DNA from: Paenibacillus faecalis
GTDB taxonomy: Bacteria; Bacillota; Bacilli; Paenibacillales; Paenibacillaceae
DNA length: 64,000 bases
Assembly (NCBI RefSeq): GCF_900289175.1
Contig: NZ_LT985747.1
Location: forward strand, 4,029,920-4,093,919
Direction of reading: 5' to 3'
The notes beneath the pieces were generated by a model. That model did no database searches. It was not told the DNA's origin and saw only the letters and a list, made by a program, of their open reading frames with translations. The first letter of the stretch is position 1, and each line of letters opens with the position of its first letter. Positions 8,146-17,197 of the stretch are shown piece by piece. Position numbers and translations under genes: made by a program.

Positions 8146-9198
8146 TTACACCTTCTCCACCGGACAAATACATACAGGACGTGGAACTTCAATCGTATAT
8201 CCGGTTGATTCCAGCCTGCCTGTGTCCTTATCGATTTTATAACTTGCGATCAAGCCGTTGTCTTGATTGGCAGAAAGGAGGAATCCTCCTGGCAAAATGT
8301 TAAAGTGGCGCGGCGTCTTCCCACCCGAAGAGGTCCAGTTTACCGCGCGCAGCATTCCGGTCTCCGTATCGATTTCATACTGAACAATACTGTCATGCCC
8401 CCGGTTAGAAGCATATAGAAAACGGCCGCATGGAGAAACGATAATATGAGCACCCGTATTATCCAATATGACATCCTCCGGCAAGGTGGAAATATGCTGC
8501 AGCATTTTCAAATCTCCAAAAGTAGCATCATAAGCATACACCGTAACTGTGCTGTTCAATTCATTGATGCCGTATAACCATTTTCCTGATGGATGAAAAG
8601 CGATAAAGCGAGGACCCGCTCCCGGCGGCAGACTGATTTCCCGGTGAGTTACAAGCTTGCCATCCTCGAGCCGGTAAAGGTTAACATCATCCATCCCCAA
8701 ATCGCTGACCACCACATATTTATGGTGAGGGTCCTCGAGTATGGAGTGTGGATGCGCCTCGGACTGACGGTCAACTCTCATTCCACGTCCACTGTGACGG
8801 ATCATGGAGGTGATTTCCCCGACAGTTCCTCCTTCCTCCAACGCAAACACTGTAATCCGGCCATCGCTGTAGCCCGTTGTGAACAAAAACTTTCCGTCTC
8901 GCGAGCGGGAAACATGACAAGCTCCCGAAGATTCAGTCGGCTTACGATTGAGTATCGTCAGTTTCTTTTCCTTGGGATCAGCACTGTACGCCACGACTTC
9001 ACTGGTTTCTTTTTCACTGACCGCATATAATACACGATGATGCTCATCAAAATCCAAATAAGTTGCATTTTCAATGCCTGATGTTCCGCTCAACAGCTGC
9101 ATTTCGCCGCTTTCCCGGTTCAAGGAAGCCAAATATATGCCTTTGTCATTGTCAGAACCGTAAGTTCCTATGTAAAAATAAACATTCTGCTCCATCAT
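8146..9198 (-). CDS. Lactonase-family beta-propeller (6-phosphogluconolactonase-like)
   Basis: About 350 residues of a seven-bladed propeller of the YbhE/YkgB lactonase family. Signature segments are YFYIGTYGS at the start, SGACHVSRSRDGKFLFTTGY, EAHPHSILEDPHHKYVVVSDLG, GPRFIAFHPSGKWLYGINE and the terminal GGKTPRHFNILPGG. Family members hydrolyse 6-phosphogluconolactone or related lactones in the cytosol. Start choice is uncertain: GGAG lies 14 bases before the ATG at 9198 and 11 before a GTG at 9201, while a GTG at 9213 is too close. Monocistronic with its own terminator. Confidence 0.85.
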   Translation of the reverse strand: MMEQNVYFYIGTYGSDNDKGIYLASLNRESGEMQLLSGTSGIENATYLDFDEHHRVLYAVSEKETSEVVAYSADPKEKKLTILNRKPTESSGACHVSRSRDGKFLFTTGYSDGRITVFALEEGGTVGEITSMIRHSGRGMRVDRQSEAHPHSILEDPHHKYVVVSDLGMDDVNLYRLEDGKLVTHREISLPPGAGPRFIAFHPSGKWLYGINELNSTVTVYAYDATFGDLKMLQHISTLPEDVILDNTGAHIIVSPCGRFLYASNRGHDSIVQYEIDTETGMLRAVNWTSSGGKTPRHFNILPGGFLLSANQDNGLIASYKIDKDTGRLESTGYTIEVPRPVCICPVEKV

Positions 9199-9469
9199 CA
9201 CGTCGTCCCACACTCCTTTAATTTCTGAAGAAGCGCCTTGATCGCTTCCGTTATAATGTATTACCCAAACAGAACGTAACCTTTACCCCTCCCCGTTCCA
9301 AATTTACAAAAAAACAGCGTGACTTTATGCAAATCTATTATACATCCAGTATTTACATAAATCGAAAAGTATTTCCGAAGCCATGGCTCGGGTAGACAGC
9401 TGTTCACGGATAAGGGATAATATTTCACATGAGTCGATTTTCCTATTAATCTATCAGGTGGTGATCAAG

Positions 9470-10096
9470 ATGGAACAGACACAGCAGCTGTCCACCCGAG
9501 ATACCATTCTCCATATGTTAAAAACACAAGGGCCGCTCAGTGCCAAGTCGATCGCTTCCACGCTGCTCGTTACCGATATGGCGGTGCGCCGACATCTTGC
9601 CTGCCTCGAAAAGGAAGGCGTCATTGAGACCGAACTTGTTCGTCAGGCTATGGGTCGCCCACTTACTCTATACCGTCTTTCACCGCGTGCAGAGTCGCAT
9701 TTTCCAAACAAATACTCCGCGCTTACCTTGGATCTGCTCGATGAACTGGCGGAGGAAACGGGTGAAGACATGGTGACACGGCTATTTGAACGCCGCCGCG
9801 ACAAACTGCAGCAACGATATGAAACGGGTGTTTCCAGCAAGGAACTGGTTGAACGGGTACGTATGCTGACTAACATCCAAAATGAAAATGGATATATGGC
9901 AGAATATGAACAAATCGAGGATGGAAAATATATCATCAAAGAGCATAACTGTCCGATTTCGCAAATCGCGAAGCGGTATAATCAGGCCTGTAGCTGCGAG
10001 CTGGAACTGTTCTCTTCTTTACTTCAAGCGAAGGTGGAGCGAACCGAATGTTTCGCAAACGGAGGCTGCCGGTGTGTCTATGTCATAACCGAGTAA
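9470..10096 (+). CDS. SufR-like HTH regulator with C-terminal cysteine cluster
   Basis: The 208-residue regulator has a winged-helix at residues 7-65 (STRDTILHMLKTQGPLSAKSIA, with recognition helix around TDMAVRRHLACLEKEG) like ArsR/DeoR-type COG2345 proteins. The C-terminal third carries a Cys-x12-Cys spacing (NC...QAC) followed by further Cys residues in CSC, TEC and CRC. This resembles the Fe-S-binding region of SufR-type repressors, which sense iron-sulfur or redox status. ATG at 9470 is chosen because AGGTGGTG lies just upstream. The target genes are unknown; no suf genes are in the window. Confidence 0.75.
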   Translation: MEQTQQLSTRDTILHMLKTQGPLSAKSIASTLLVTDMAVRRHLACLEKEGVIETELVRQAMGRPLTLYRLSPRAESHFPNKYSALTLDLLDELAEETGEDMVTRLFERRRDKLQQRYETGVSSKELVERVRMLTNIQNENGYMAEYEQIEDGKYIIKEHNCPISQIAKRYNQACSCELELFSSLLQAKVERTECFANGGCRCVYVITE

Positions 10097-10180
10097 ATAT
10101 TTATGAGTCCCTTGAAGAAGTTATGGGTAAGAGTATGTAACCTTACTTACATAACCTGCACATTCAAGGAGGCTATGCCT

Positions 10181-10594
10181 ATGATGGACATTCAAACAGT
10201 CATTCATGTACATTTTCGATGCCGACAATGCCAGCAAAATATTCAGGCAGCATTTGATACTGAGCGAATGATCAACATTCATTGTCCGCATTGTAATCAC
10301 GGATATACTATGATGAAACCAACCATCGAAGAAGAAATATTGTTTGATTGGAAAAAAGAAGCCGTCTATCAGAAGGTACGCGCCGAAAAAACGGAGCAGG
10401 ACAACATGGAGCTGATGATTCTGATCATCAAAGTCATTGAACTGCTTACCTGGCGAGATGAAGGCAATGGTCACATCCGGGCCATTGAAACATTGCGCCA
10501 GTGGCTACTCCTCAACGGCGTCCCGAAGACGCTCATTGAGCTATTTGATGCCAAAAGTCCCGATGGTAGTTCACCGACGGCGTATAGAAAGTAA
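10181..10594 (+). CDS. Small zinc-ribbon protein, unknown
   Basis: A 137-residue protein starting at ATG 10181, 8 bases after AAGGAGG. Residues 13-43 form a probable zinc ribbon with two Cys-x2-Cys knuckles (CRQCQQ and CPHCNH). The remainder is helical and charged. It follows the SufR-like gene by 84 bases and may share its transcript. Function unknown. A strong terminator follows. Confidence 0.55.
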   Translation: MMDIQTVIHVHFRCRQCQQNIQAAFDTERMINIHCPHCNHGYTMMKPTIEEEILFDWKKEAVYQKVRAEKTEQDNMELMILIIKVIELLTWRDEGNGHIRAIETLRQWLLLNGVPKTLIELFDAKSPDGSSPTAYRK

Positions 10595-10604
10595 TGCACA
10601 AATC

Positions 10605-10648
10605 AAAGGAGCTGGCTTCGCTCACCAAGCGATACCAGCTCCTTTTTA
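10605..10648. terminator. Bidirectional intrinsic terminator
   Basis: An 11-bp stem AAAGGAGCTGG/CCAGCTCCTTT lies between convergent genes, with TTTTT on the plus side. Confidence 0.8.
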
Positions 10649-10652
10649 AGCT

Positions 10653-11885
10653 CTAAAAATTTGAAGGGCCAAGGCGCGGCTTCATCGATCCCGCCAGCAT
10701 TTTCAAAACTCCATTTTCATAACCAACTTTATAGATAGCCTCATATTGCTGATAAGAAATAACGCCGTTTTTACGTTCTTCTGCTGTAATAAGCACTTCT
10801 AACTCTACAAAGTCCACTCTAGTAAGAAAGGTGAAAAATTCAACAGTCACCTGCCCCGTGTTTAAATATCCTTCACGAAACTGTTCGTAGGTCACTTCCC
10901 TTTGCCAGCGACTGCCAAGAGATGCATATGCCGATACGTAATCCCCCTTACTCACGTTGATATAAAACTGCTGAACAAACTCTTCTGCCTCTTCTATGTC
11001 AACCAGATTTCGGGAAAAAGTCGATTTGTTATTTTTAGGATCCCCGGGGATTGGATTTGCTGTCCATTGCTCCACCATAGATGCAATCTGGGTGATTGGA
11101 ATGCTGAAGCCTATCGTTCCCTGCTGCATAATGGCTGAGTTAATGCCAATGACCTTCCCCGTGTCCGAGTTAATCAAGGGACCGCCGCTGTTTCCTTTTG
11201 CAATGGGTGCAGAGGTTTGATACAAATTTTTATACACATATTGATCCAGCACAAATTCCCGGTCTAACCCACTGATAATTCCAGTCGTCACCGTATTCTC
11301 AAGACCATGTGGACTTCCTAATGCCAACACAGGATCTCCGATCTCCGCCTTGTTCCGGGTCTCCAGCGGCAGCGGGTCTTTCCCAGCCAATCCCGGTACT
11401 CGAATAACCGCTACATCTGTACTCGCCCCGATTCCGATTACGGTTCCGGCATATTCCTTTTTATCAAGCCCCGTCACAATCACATCGCTGTATCCCTCAA
11501 CAACATGGGCATTGGTGAGCAGGTCACCATGACGGTTAAACAAAAATCCTGAACCGAGTCCATCCATCGTTTTGATGGTAAACACTTTCTTCTGGCTCTC
11601 TTTAATGATCTCCTTTATCGTCAGTTCCTTCTTGCCAGATGCATCCTCGGTCTTGGTCTTATTTTCGGTACTGTCGTCAGGCTGAGCCGAAGTACGCTTG
11701 GCGTTACTTTCTTTGGATGTTCCGTCCTTATTATTAGGAGAAGTCTGTGTATCTTCAGAAACGGCCAGCATAGGTCCTTGCTGCCCTTCCTGTGCAACAT
11801 TGGCATAAATCCAAACCGCTCCGACAGCACCGGCTCCGAGTATAAGAAGGCAGGCCAGGTAGCTTGCCAGTATCCTTTTGTTCAT
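10653..11885 (-). CDS. Membrane-anchored trypsin-like serine protease (HtrA/DegP-like)
   Basis: 410 residues from ATG 11885, which has GGGGGAA upstream; a longer frame would overlap the preceding gene and is rejected. Residues 5-28 form one membrane anchor, then a Ser/Thr/Lys-rich linker to about residue 95. The protease domain holds the full triad: His in TNAHVVEG, Asp in DVAVIRV and Ser in GNSGGPL. There is no PDZ domain; instead the last 110 residues resemble an NTF2-like fold. It probably acts outside the membrane in envelope quality control. It is 13 bases downstream of the zinc-ribbon/FxLYD gene and co-transcribed with it. Confidence 0.85.
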   Translation of the reverse strand: MNKRILASYLACLLILGAGAVGAVWIYANVAQEGQQGPMLAVSEDTQTSPNNKDGTSKESNAKRTSAQPDDSTENKTKTEDASGKKELTIKEIIKESQKKVFTIKTMDGLGSGFLFNRHGDLLTNAHVVEGYSDVIVTGLDKKEYAGTVIGIGASTDVAVIRVPGLAGKDPLPLETRNKAEIGDPVLALGSPHGLENTVTTGIISGLDREFVLDQYVYKNLYQTSAPIAKGNSGGPLINSDTGKVIGINSAIMQQGTIGFSIPITQIASMVEQWTANPIPGDPKNNKSTFSRNLVDIEEAEEFVQQFYINVSKGDYVSAYASLGSRWQREVTYEQFREGYLNTGQVTVEFFTFLTRVDFVELEVLITAEERKNGVISYQQYEAIYKVGYENGVLKMLAGSMKPRLGPSNF

Positions 11886-11898
11886 AAAGATGTTCCCC

Positions 11899-13134
11899 CT
11901 ATTCCAGATACCACGTGATGTTGTCGATGACGGCTTTTCCTTCCGTATAAGCCCCATACAGAACAGCTCTGAACTCCCCGTACTGCCCTTGTTCCAGCGT
12001 GTAAGGAGAAACATTGATCGTTCCGCTTCCAAGTAGAGCGCCATCCAGCGTATAAGTCGAAAGGTCAAGCTGAACGGAAGAAATCGGCTTTGTCGCTACA
12101 TTTTTAACCTGTCCTTTTATTCGCAGATCGCCGTAATCATCCAGCACTACACTCATATTGACCACCTCAACAGCAGCCGTCCGGTTACGCAAATCCTCCT
12201 CCGCGGCCTTCTGACGGGCAATCTGAATCCGCTTCGCCTCTGCCTGTTCAAAGGCCTTTTGTTCCCGGGCAACTCGCTCCTTTTGCTCAAGCAGCCGTTT
12301 ATCCTCCCCAGCATAGGCCAGACCGCCTTCCACGGCCAGCATTGCCCCTGAGAAATCATTCGATTTCAATTTTTCTGTGGAATCACTCAAACTGATCTCA
12401 ACAATTTTGGAAATGATCTGTTTCTTTAGCTCCGCTGCTTCTTTTCCCTCCAGCTTACTGATGGATTCCAGCTTTTCTGTCAGGGCGGGAACTGTCGACA
12501 GCTGATCCAGCTCATCCTTCACCTTCATAACAGACAACGTAACCTGTGAATTGGATAAATCCTGCTTGAGCGGCTTGAAGAGCGGTTCTGTTCGTGATTT
12601 CAGTTTTTTGTTCAATTTCTCAAGTATTTTCTCAGCTTCTGAGATTTTTTTAGTTTTAATATTGCTAAGAGCCTGATTGAGCTGTTTCTCGAAGTCAGCA
12701 GCCTCAGCCGCAATTTCTCTGTCAAGCAAAAGACCCTTGTGATTCGGTCTCTTGGCAATAGCCATATCGAGCAGCCGGATGGATTCCTGATATTTCCCCT
12801 CCAGCGCCAGTTTTTGAGCTTGCATCTGGAGCTGATGAACCTCTTGATTGACATTATCTTCGTAAACATAATATACAACCAGCACCATTACCGTTGTCAG
12901 CAATAGCATTAACGGTATAAGCCATGTAAAAGGGCTTCCTTTCCGTGCAGGCTTTCTTTTGTCACCAGAAGGCTGTGACCCGCCTGCTTTCTCACGGCTT
13001 CCTGCCGCTGCCTTGGACGAATCAACTCCTTGGCAGGCAGTGGAGCCCGTCCGCGTATGAATCAACTTCTCCCCACATGATGAACATTTAAGCTGACTTG
13101 ATGAATTTTTTGTACCGCATGCATGACAATACAA
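11899..13134 (-). CDS. Zinc-ribbon, single-span protein with coiled coil and FxLYD domain
   Basis: 411 residues. It starts with a zinc ribbon (CHACG and CSSCG, residues 3-21), then a basic linker, one membrane helix at about residues 72-93, a long TPR-like/coiled-coil extracytoplasmic region (about residues 95-310) and a C-terminal FxLYD-type beta domain. The start is a TTG at 13134 preceded by GGGGGAG; no ATG fits. The domain order suggests an envelope sensor or scaffold working with the protease encoded immediately downstream. Partner and signal are unknown. Confidence 0.75.
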   Translation of the reverse strand: MYCHACGTKNSSSQLKCSSCGEKLIHTRTGSTACQGVDSSKAAAGSREKAGGSQPSGDKRKPARKGSPFTWLIPLMLLLTTVMVLVVYYVYEDNVNQEVHQLQMQAQKLALEGKYQESIRLLDMAIAKRPNHKGLLLDREIAAEAADFEKQLNQALSNIKTKKISEAEKILEKLNKKLKSRTEPLFKPLKQDLSNSQVTLSVMKVKDELDQLSTVPALTEKLESISKLEGKEAAELKKQIISKIVEISLSDSTEKLKSNDFSGAMLAVEGGLAYAGEDKRLLEQKERVAREQKAFEQAEAKRIQIARQKAAEEDLRNRTAAVEVVNMSVVLDDYGDLRIKGQVKNVATKPISSVQLDLSTYTLDGALLGSGTINVSPYTLEQGQYGEFRAVLYGAYTEGKAVIDNITWYLE

Positions 13135-13290
13135 CTAGCTCTCCCCCAGTAAAACATGCTAAACAAAATTTTTGTTGTATGAAATATTTTCCTCCCTATC
13201 ATATAGTAAAATAAGACTAGGCAAAAGGGTCTATTTATTAGAGCATCGCAAAATGACGAATTTCCCCGGAAATAATTGAATTTTTGGACA

Positions 13291-13332
13291 CAAAAAAGCC
13301 CATTCCTTCCTAACATTTAGGTTGGAATAGGC
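13291..13332 (-). terminator. Intrinsic terminator after the first toxin/immunity unit
   Basis: On the minus strand GCCTATTCC pairs with GGAATGGGC and is followed by TTTTTTG. It lies 147 bases downstream of the immunity-like gene at 13479. The stretch 13135-13478 otherwise shows no gene. Confidence 0.65.
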
Positions 13333-13478
13333 ATCTGAAGGTTATTAATTTATTTGTCACTGCATGTAAATATTAAAGCATGCTATATTGTGCAAGAAAA
13401 ATCGCCGTGTCCAATTTCTATACAATTTGGATCTCTACATAGAGCGGCACCTTGCTGTGCATCATAGATATGCTATGC

Positions 13479-13772
13479 TCAATCCAATACCGCCAAAACT
13501 TCATCACCTGATTTTATTTTAATAAAATCATCCGAATCATAAATAGTAAATCCAATATTTAGATTTCCTGTGATAGAAGTTGAAAGATCCATTTTCTTAA
13601 CTTTAAATTTCAACTCTTCTGTTGTAGTTTTAACCATAATATATTTATCAACAAGATATGGAACTTTTGTATTGTTTGAGGAGAACGTTGGATCAACTCC
13701 TCCTACAATGATACATCCTCGTTTTTCATCATTAATCGTCATCCCCACCCGCATGATGTGTTCATAAACCAT
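13479..13772 (-). CDS. Candidate immunity protein for the adjacent toxin
   Basis: 97 residues, no signal peptide, beta-rich, with many Lys/Asp residues. ATG at 13772 follows AAGGAG. It lies 12 bases downstream of the toxin gene at 13785-15011 on the same strand, the position of an immunity gene in polymorphic toxin cassettes and the same layout as the second cassette at 40.3-41.9 kb. I do not recognise a family; the immunity role is inferred from position. A strand/loop fold with GCIIVGGVDP near residue 20 is visible. Confidence 0.55.
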   Translation of the reverse strand: MVYEHIMRVGMTINDEKRGCIIVGGVDPTFSSNNTKVPYLVDKYIMVKTTTEELKFKVKKMDLSTSITGNLNIGFTIYDSDDFIKIKSGDEVLAVLD

Positions 13773-13784
13773 TTATACTTCTCC

Positions 13785-15011
13785 TTATCTTTCAATAATG
13801 TCAAGTAAATGCCTGACATCTTTAATCTTCAAATTTGCATTTCTTAGTCTTTGAATACCATCTCTTATAAGCATAATTCTCTCAGCTTGGCTTAAGTCTG
13901 GTGCAAATCGTGCCGCCCTAATACTAGCTTGTGCTTCATCCAAAGCATAATTTCTTGGATTTAAAATCATCTCATTGTTTATTAAATCATATTGATTAAA
14001 AGCAGTTCCTTTTGTAACTGTCTCATAGTGTCCAACTACTTCATGTGCTATAGTTCCCTTACCACTAATCAAGGAATTTGGGTTTTTTGTTGATATTGTA
14101 GATGGTAAAACATCATTATTAATTATCAAAATCGTATCATACATTATGCTTGTAGGGGTAGTGTTTACGCTATCCGCAATGTGAATGTTATCTTCTGGAA
14201 AACCTAACTTATCGGCGTAACTGACCAATTCATCTATCTGTTCTTGGGTAAGCGGTGCGTCATTCCTATATCCTTTAGTATCAATAAAATTTTTACCTTC
14301 ACTCGTCCCCTCATCTTTCTTAGACGCCCCGCCTCCGTCACCTCCCGAGTCATATTTCAGGCCCGGCCCCTTCTTGACACCAACCCTGCCGAGAATGGCC
14401 CCTCCAGCAATCATAACTCCCTGTTCTCCCAAATAGTTTGCTACACCGCCAGATTCATTAATTTTCTCATTAAATTTCTCTCGGGTGTCATCTACATCAA
14501 AAAGCATTTTGGTTCCCCATGCGCCCGTGTCGATAACTTCCTTCACAGTTCCGATTGTTGCATTATAAGCCATCTGCCCTGCGGTTCCTAAGGGGTCTTC
14601 AAACAACGCCTTTCCAGTATCAGCGACGAATTCCCCTAAACCTATCACTCCAGACTTTATACCTTCACCAAACTCTTGGACATGATCTTGCCATGTTTTG
14701 GACCCATTTTCTTCTTGACTAGGGCTAATGGGAATAATCGGCTCCAACTCTCCATCAAACAATATAAACCTGCCGGCAATGTTCCTTAACTCCTCACTAA
14801 TGGACTTCATTAGTTCAATCGTCAACGTCATCTCTCTGTGGGCTCTCTGAAAGTCTTCAAAGAACCTCTGTCGGGTCGTTCCTTCCCAAGCCATCATGCT
14901 GAAAATTTGCCGATTCAACATATTAATCGTCCATTCCAATTGGATAGAAGCGTTCTTAAATTCATCCGCCACACGGAACAACTGCTGAGGAAGAACAAGA
15001 ATTCTAGACAT
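13785..15011 (-). CDS. WXG/LXG-type polymorphic toxin with putative HExxxH domain
   Basis: 408 residues. Residues 1-95 form a helical WXG100-like export domain (WEG at 42-44). Residues 100-225 are a linker with the KKDEG junction, shared closely with the second toxin at 40711-41868. The C-terminal 175 residues are unrelated to that toxin and contain HEVVGH (323-328) followed by DEAQAS around residue 358, which together look like a metal-binding, zincin-like site, although the spacing is HExxxH rather than classic HExxH. WXG/LXG proteins are exported by type VII secretion. ATG at 15011 follows GGAGAGG. The C-terminal DNA is AT-rich, consistent with exchange. Confidence 0.72.
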   Translation of the reverse strand: MSRILVLPQQLFRVADEFKNASIQLEWTINMLNRQIFSMMAWEGTTRQRFFEDFQRAHREMTLTIELMKSISEELRNIAGRFILFDGELEPIIPISPSQEENGSKTWQDHVQEFGEGIKSGVIGLGEFVADTGKALFEDPLGTAGQMAYNATIGTVKEVIDTGAWGTKMLFDVDDTREKFNEKINESGGVANYLGEQGVMIAGGAILGRVGVKKGPGLKYDSGGDGGGASKKDEGTSEGKNFIDTKGYRNDAPLTQEQIDELVSYADKLGFPEDNIHIADSVNTTPTSIMYDTILIINNDVLPSTISTKNPNSLISGKGTIAHEVVGHYETVTKGTAFNQYDLINNEMILNPRNYALDEAQASIRAARFAPDLSQAERIMLIRDGIQRLRNANLKIKDVRHLLDIIER

Positions 15012-15182
15012 CAGTCAACCTCTCCATTATTTTCTAAGCTGAATTTTAAAGCTTTATCAGTAAATGGAAAAGGTTCTAAGGTCCTTCACTTTGCCTACTT
15101 ATCTTCCGCTGTTATTTTCTACGCAGTTCAATATTCCTACATATTCCAGCGAGAACAGCTTTTGTTTATTTTCCATGCTAAC

Positions 15183-15211
15183 AAAAAAGCTGTCGAGGAT
15201 TTCTCAACAGC
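15183..15211 (-). terminator. Intrinsic terminator
   Basis: On the minus strand a 9-bp stem GCTGTTGAG/CTCGACAGC is followed by TTTTTTG. It ends the unit at 15280-15474, before the toxin gene promoter region. Confidence 0.75.
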
Positions 15212-15279
15212 CTGCAGAAAGTGGAGTTACACAAGGTTTTCGAAAAGTAGTCAGCCACATTATTATGAAGTTATCACAT

Positions 15280-15474
15280 TTAACGACTTCGCTTTCTCTT
15301 CATTTGAAAGAGCTGATGGTAAAAAACATAACCCAAACCACATATCAATAAAATAAAAGCTGCAAGCCATATAACAGGAAGCAAATATGGAGTAAATTCA
15401 CTCGCTATATACAATAAAAATACTGAGATTACATATACGATTAAAAATAAAGTTGTACGTTTAAGCATATCCAC
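15280..15474 (-). CDS. Small two-helix membrane protein
   Basis: 64 residues with two predicted membrane helices (about residues 8-26 and 32-51) and a basic tail (QMKRKRSR). The probable start is GTG 15474 after GAAGGTGA; an ATG two codons later is possible. It sits upstream of the toxin cassette but is separated by a terminator. Small hydrophobic proteins are sometimes accessory to toxin loci; this is inference only. Confidence 0.5.
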   Translation of the reverse strand: MDMLKRTTLFLIVYVISVFLLYIASEFTPYLLPVIWLAAFILLICGLGYVFYHQLFQMKRKRSR

Positions 15475-15754
15475 CAGGTCACCTTCTTCTGTGTTATTAA
15501 CTAACTGTCATCATCCTAAAAATTCTCTTATGTATAACATAATGGTAACCCAAATGAATGAAAATTGCATTCAAATTATGGAAAAAATATTAAATTTTTT
15601 ATGAATAATCAAATTATGAGTTGCTAGCGTAAAAATAGTAGCATTCACTGCAAGCTTCCTTTGAAAAAATGCCAAATTCCTCCCTTTATCGTTCTGTGCT
15701 ATAATAAATAGGCATTGAATATGTGATATTTTTTATGGAAAGAGGTCATCAGTT

Positions 15755-16246
15755 GTGTTTGATCTGAATTCCCCGATATTTAAAATCGTCTCCACGGTCG
15801 GCATGCTGGTCATGGCACTCGCCGTTATTTTCATTCGGATGAAAACAAGCCATCGTCCTGTCACAGTAAAAAAGATCATTATCCCGCCGCTCGGTATGAC
15901 GACAGGATTTATTATGTTTATCGAGCCACAAGTTCATATCCCGATTCTATGGGGAGTTATAGCGTTTCTGGTCGGATGGTTTATTTTCTCCTATCCGCTA
16001 ATTCGCGGAACGAAATTTGAGAAAGTGAACGGCCAGATCTTTATTCAACGCTCCCGCAGCTTTATATATATTCTGCTTGGCCTGCTAACGGTACGTTTGC
16101 TTCTTCATGGATATATTGAAAGCTATATTTCCATTCCCCAGACAGCTTCGCTGTTCTTCCTGCTTGCCTACGGCATGATTACCCATTGGCGCTTTGCCAT
16201 GTACCGTCAATACCAGCAGATTACCCGTCCCGAACTCATGTTATAG
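15755..16246 (+). CDS. ccdC: CcdC family protein
   Basis: 163 residues with four to five membrane helices (about residues 8-27, 43-60, 64-82, 104-120 and 126-144). It matches the CcdC/DUF1453 pattern, including VIFIRMKTSHRPVTVKKIIIPPLGM and the HWRFAMYRQY end. In Bacillus the gene is linked to cytochrome c maturation genes, but the protein's precise role is unclear. GTG 15755 is the start, with AGAGGTCA upstream. No other cytochrome maturation gene is nearby. Confidence 0.8.
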   Translation: MFDLNSPIFKIVSTVGMLVMALAVIFIRMKTSHRPVTVKKIIIPPLGMTTGFIMFIEPQVHIPILWGVIAFLVGWFIFSYPLIRGTKFEKVNGQIFIQRSRSFIYILLGLLTVRLLLHGYIESYISIPQTASLFFLLAYGMITHWRFAMYRQYQQITRPELML

Positions 16247-16285
16247 CCTTGAACCAAGACTGTTTTTCTTTGCAAAATATCGAAA

Positions 16286-16316
16286 GGGCGATCCGAAAAA
16301 ATCCGGGTCGCCCTGT
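16286..16316. terminator. Bidirectional intrinsic terminator
   Basis: GGGCGATCC pairs with GGGTCGCCC around an A-rich loop between the convergent ccdC and TauE-like genes. Confidence 0.7.
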
Positions 16317-16328
16317 TATATACCTGCT

Positions 16329-17117
16329 TTATAAAATATCGATCCAAATCTTAATAGCCGTCGCCAAGATTAGAACAGCCAAAATGATTTGAAGTACTTT
16401 GGTATTGACCTTTTTACCGGTGGAAGCTCCAAGAGGGGAAGCGATCAAGCTGGCGATGACCATGACAAGTGCAGGAAAATACTCAACTTGCCCGGTCGTC
16501 ACTTTGCCAACGGTGGAGCCGATTGAAGAAATAAATGTAATGGCAAGTGAAGTCGCAATGGTCATTCGAGTAGGAATTTTTAATACGACAAGCATGATCG
16601 GTACCAGCAGAAACGCACCTGCTGCTCCGACAATGCCCGCACCGATACCGACGGTCAAAGCCAGCACAGCAGCAAGCCATTTATTGAATTTCACCTGATC
16701 GAGTGGAATATCATCAACGTTTTTTTTAGGGACAAACATCATCACAGCGGCAATGAGGGCCAAAATCCCGTAAATGATATTGATTCCACCTTCACTCATT
16801 AACCGGGAGCCAAATCCGCCGATAAAGCTGCCGATCAGAATAGCCGTACCCATATAGATGATCAGCGTTCGGTTTAAGTACCCGCCTTTGCGATAAGCCC
16901 ATACACCGCCAAGTGTTGCAAAGAGCACCTGCACAGCACTGATCCCCGACACCTCATGAGCCGTAAATGCCGTAAATCCAAGCAGCGGCGGAATGTACAG
17001 CAGCATCGGATATTTGATAATAGAGCCGCCGATGCCGACCATGCCTGAAATATAAGAGCCAATAAACCCGATTAAGAAAATAGTTGCTATAAATGCAAAA
17101 CTCATATCCATTATCAA
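16329..17117 (-). CDS. TauE/SafE-family sulfite or organosulfur exporter
   Basis: 262 residues with about eight membrane helices in two repeats, each with the family glycine motif: GMVGIGGSIIKYPML near residue 25 and GAGIVGAAGAFLLVP near residue 155. The family moves sulfite, thiosulfate or related sulfur oxyanions. It lies downstream of the rhodanese/MBL gene and is the likely outlet for sulfite made during persulfide oxidation. Start TTG 17117 has GGAGGGGG about 4-7 bases upstream; ATG 17111 is possible. Confidence 0.85.
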   Translation of the reverse strand: MIMDMSFAFIATIFLIGFIGSYISGMVGIGGSIIKYPMLLYIPPLLGFTAFTAHEVSGISAVQVLFATLGGVWAYRKGGYLNRTLIIYMGTAILIGSFIGGFGSRLMSEGGINIIYGILALIAAVMMFVPKKNVDDIPLDQVKFNKWLAAVLALTVGIGAGIVGAAGAFLLVPIMLVVLKIPTRMTIATSLAITFISSIGSTVGKVTTGQVEYFPALVMVIASLIASPLGASTGKKVNTKVLQIILAVLILATAIKIWIDIL

Positions 17118-17197
17118 TGATCCCCCTCCCTATATAGCTGCAAAGGGAACCCATTAAGCGGTTCCCTTTGTATTTCAGCTTTGTGGATCAATCTATA

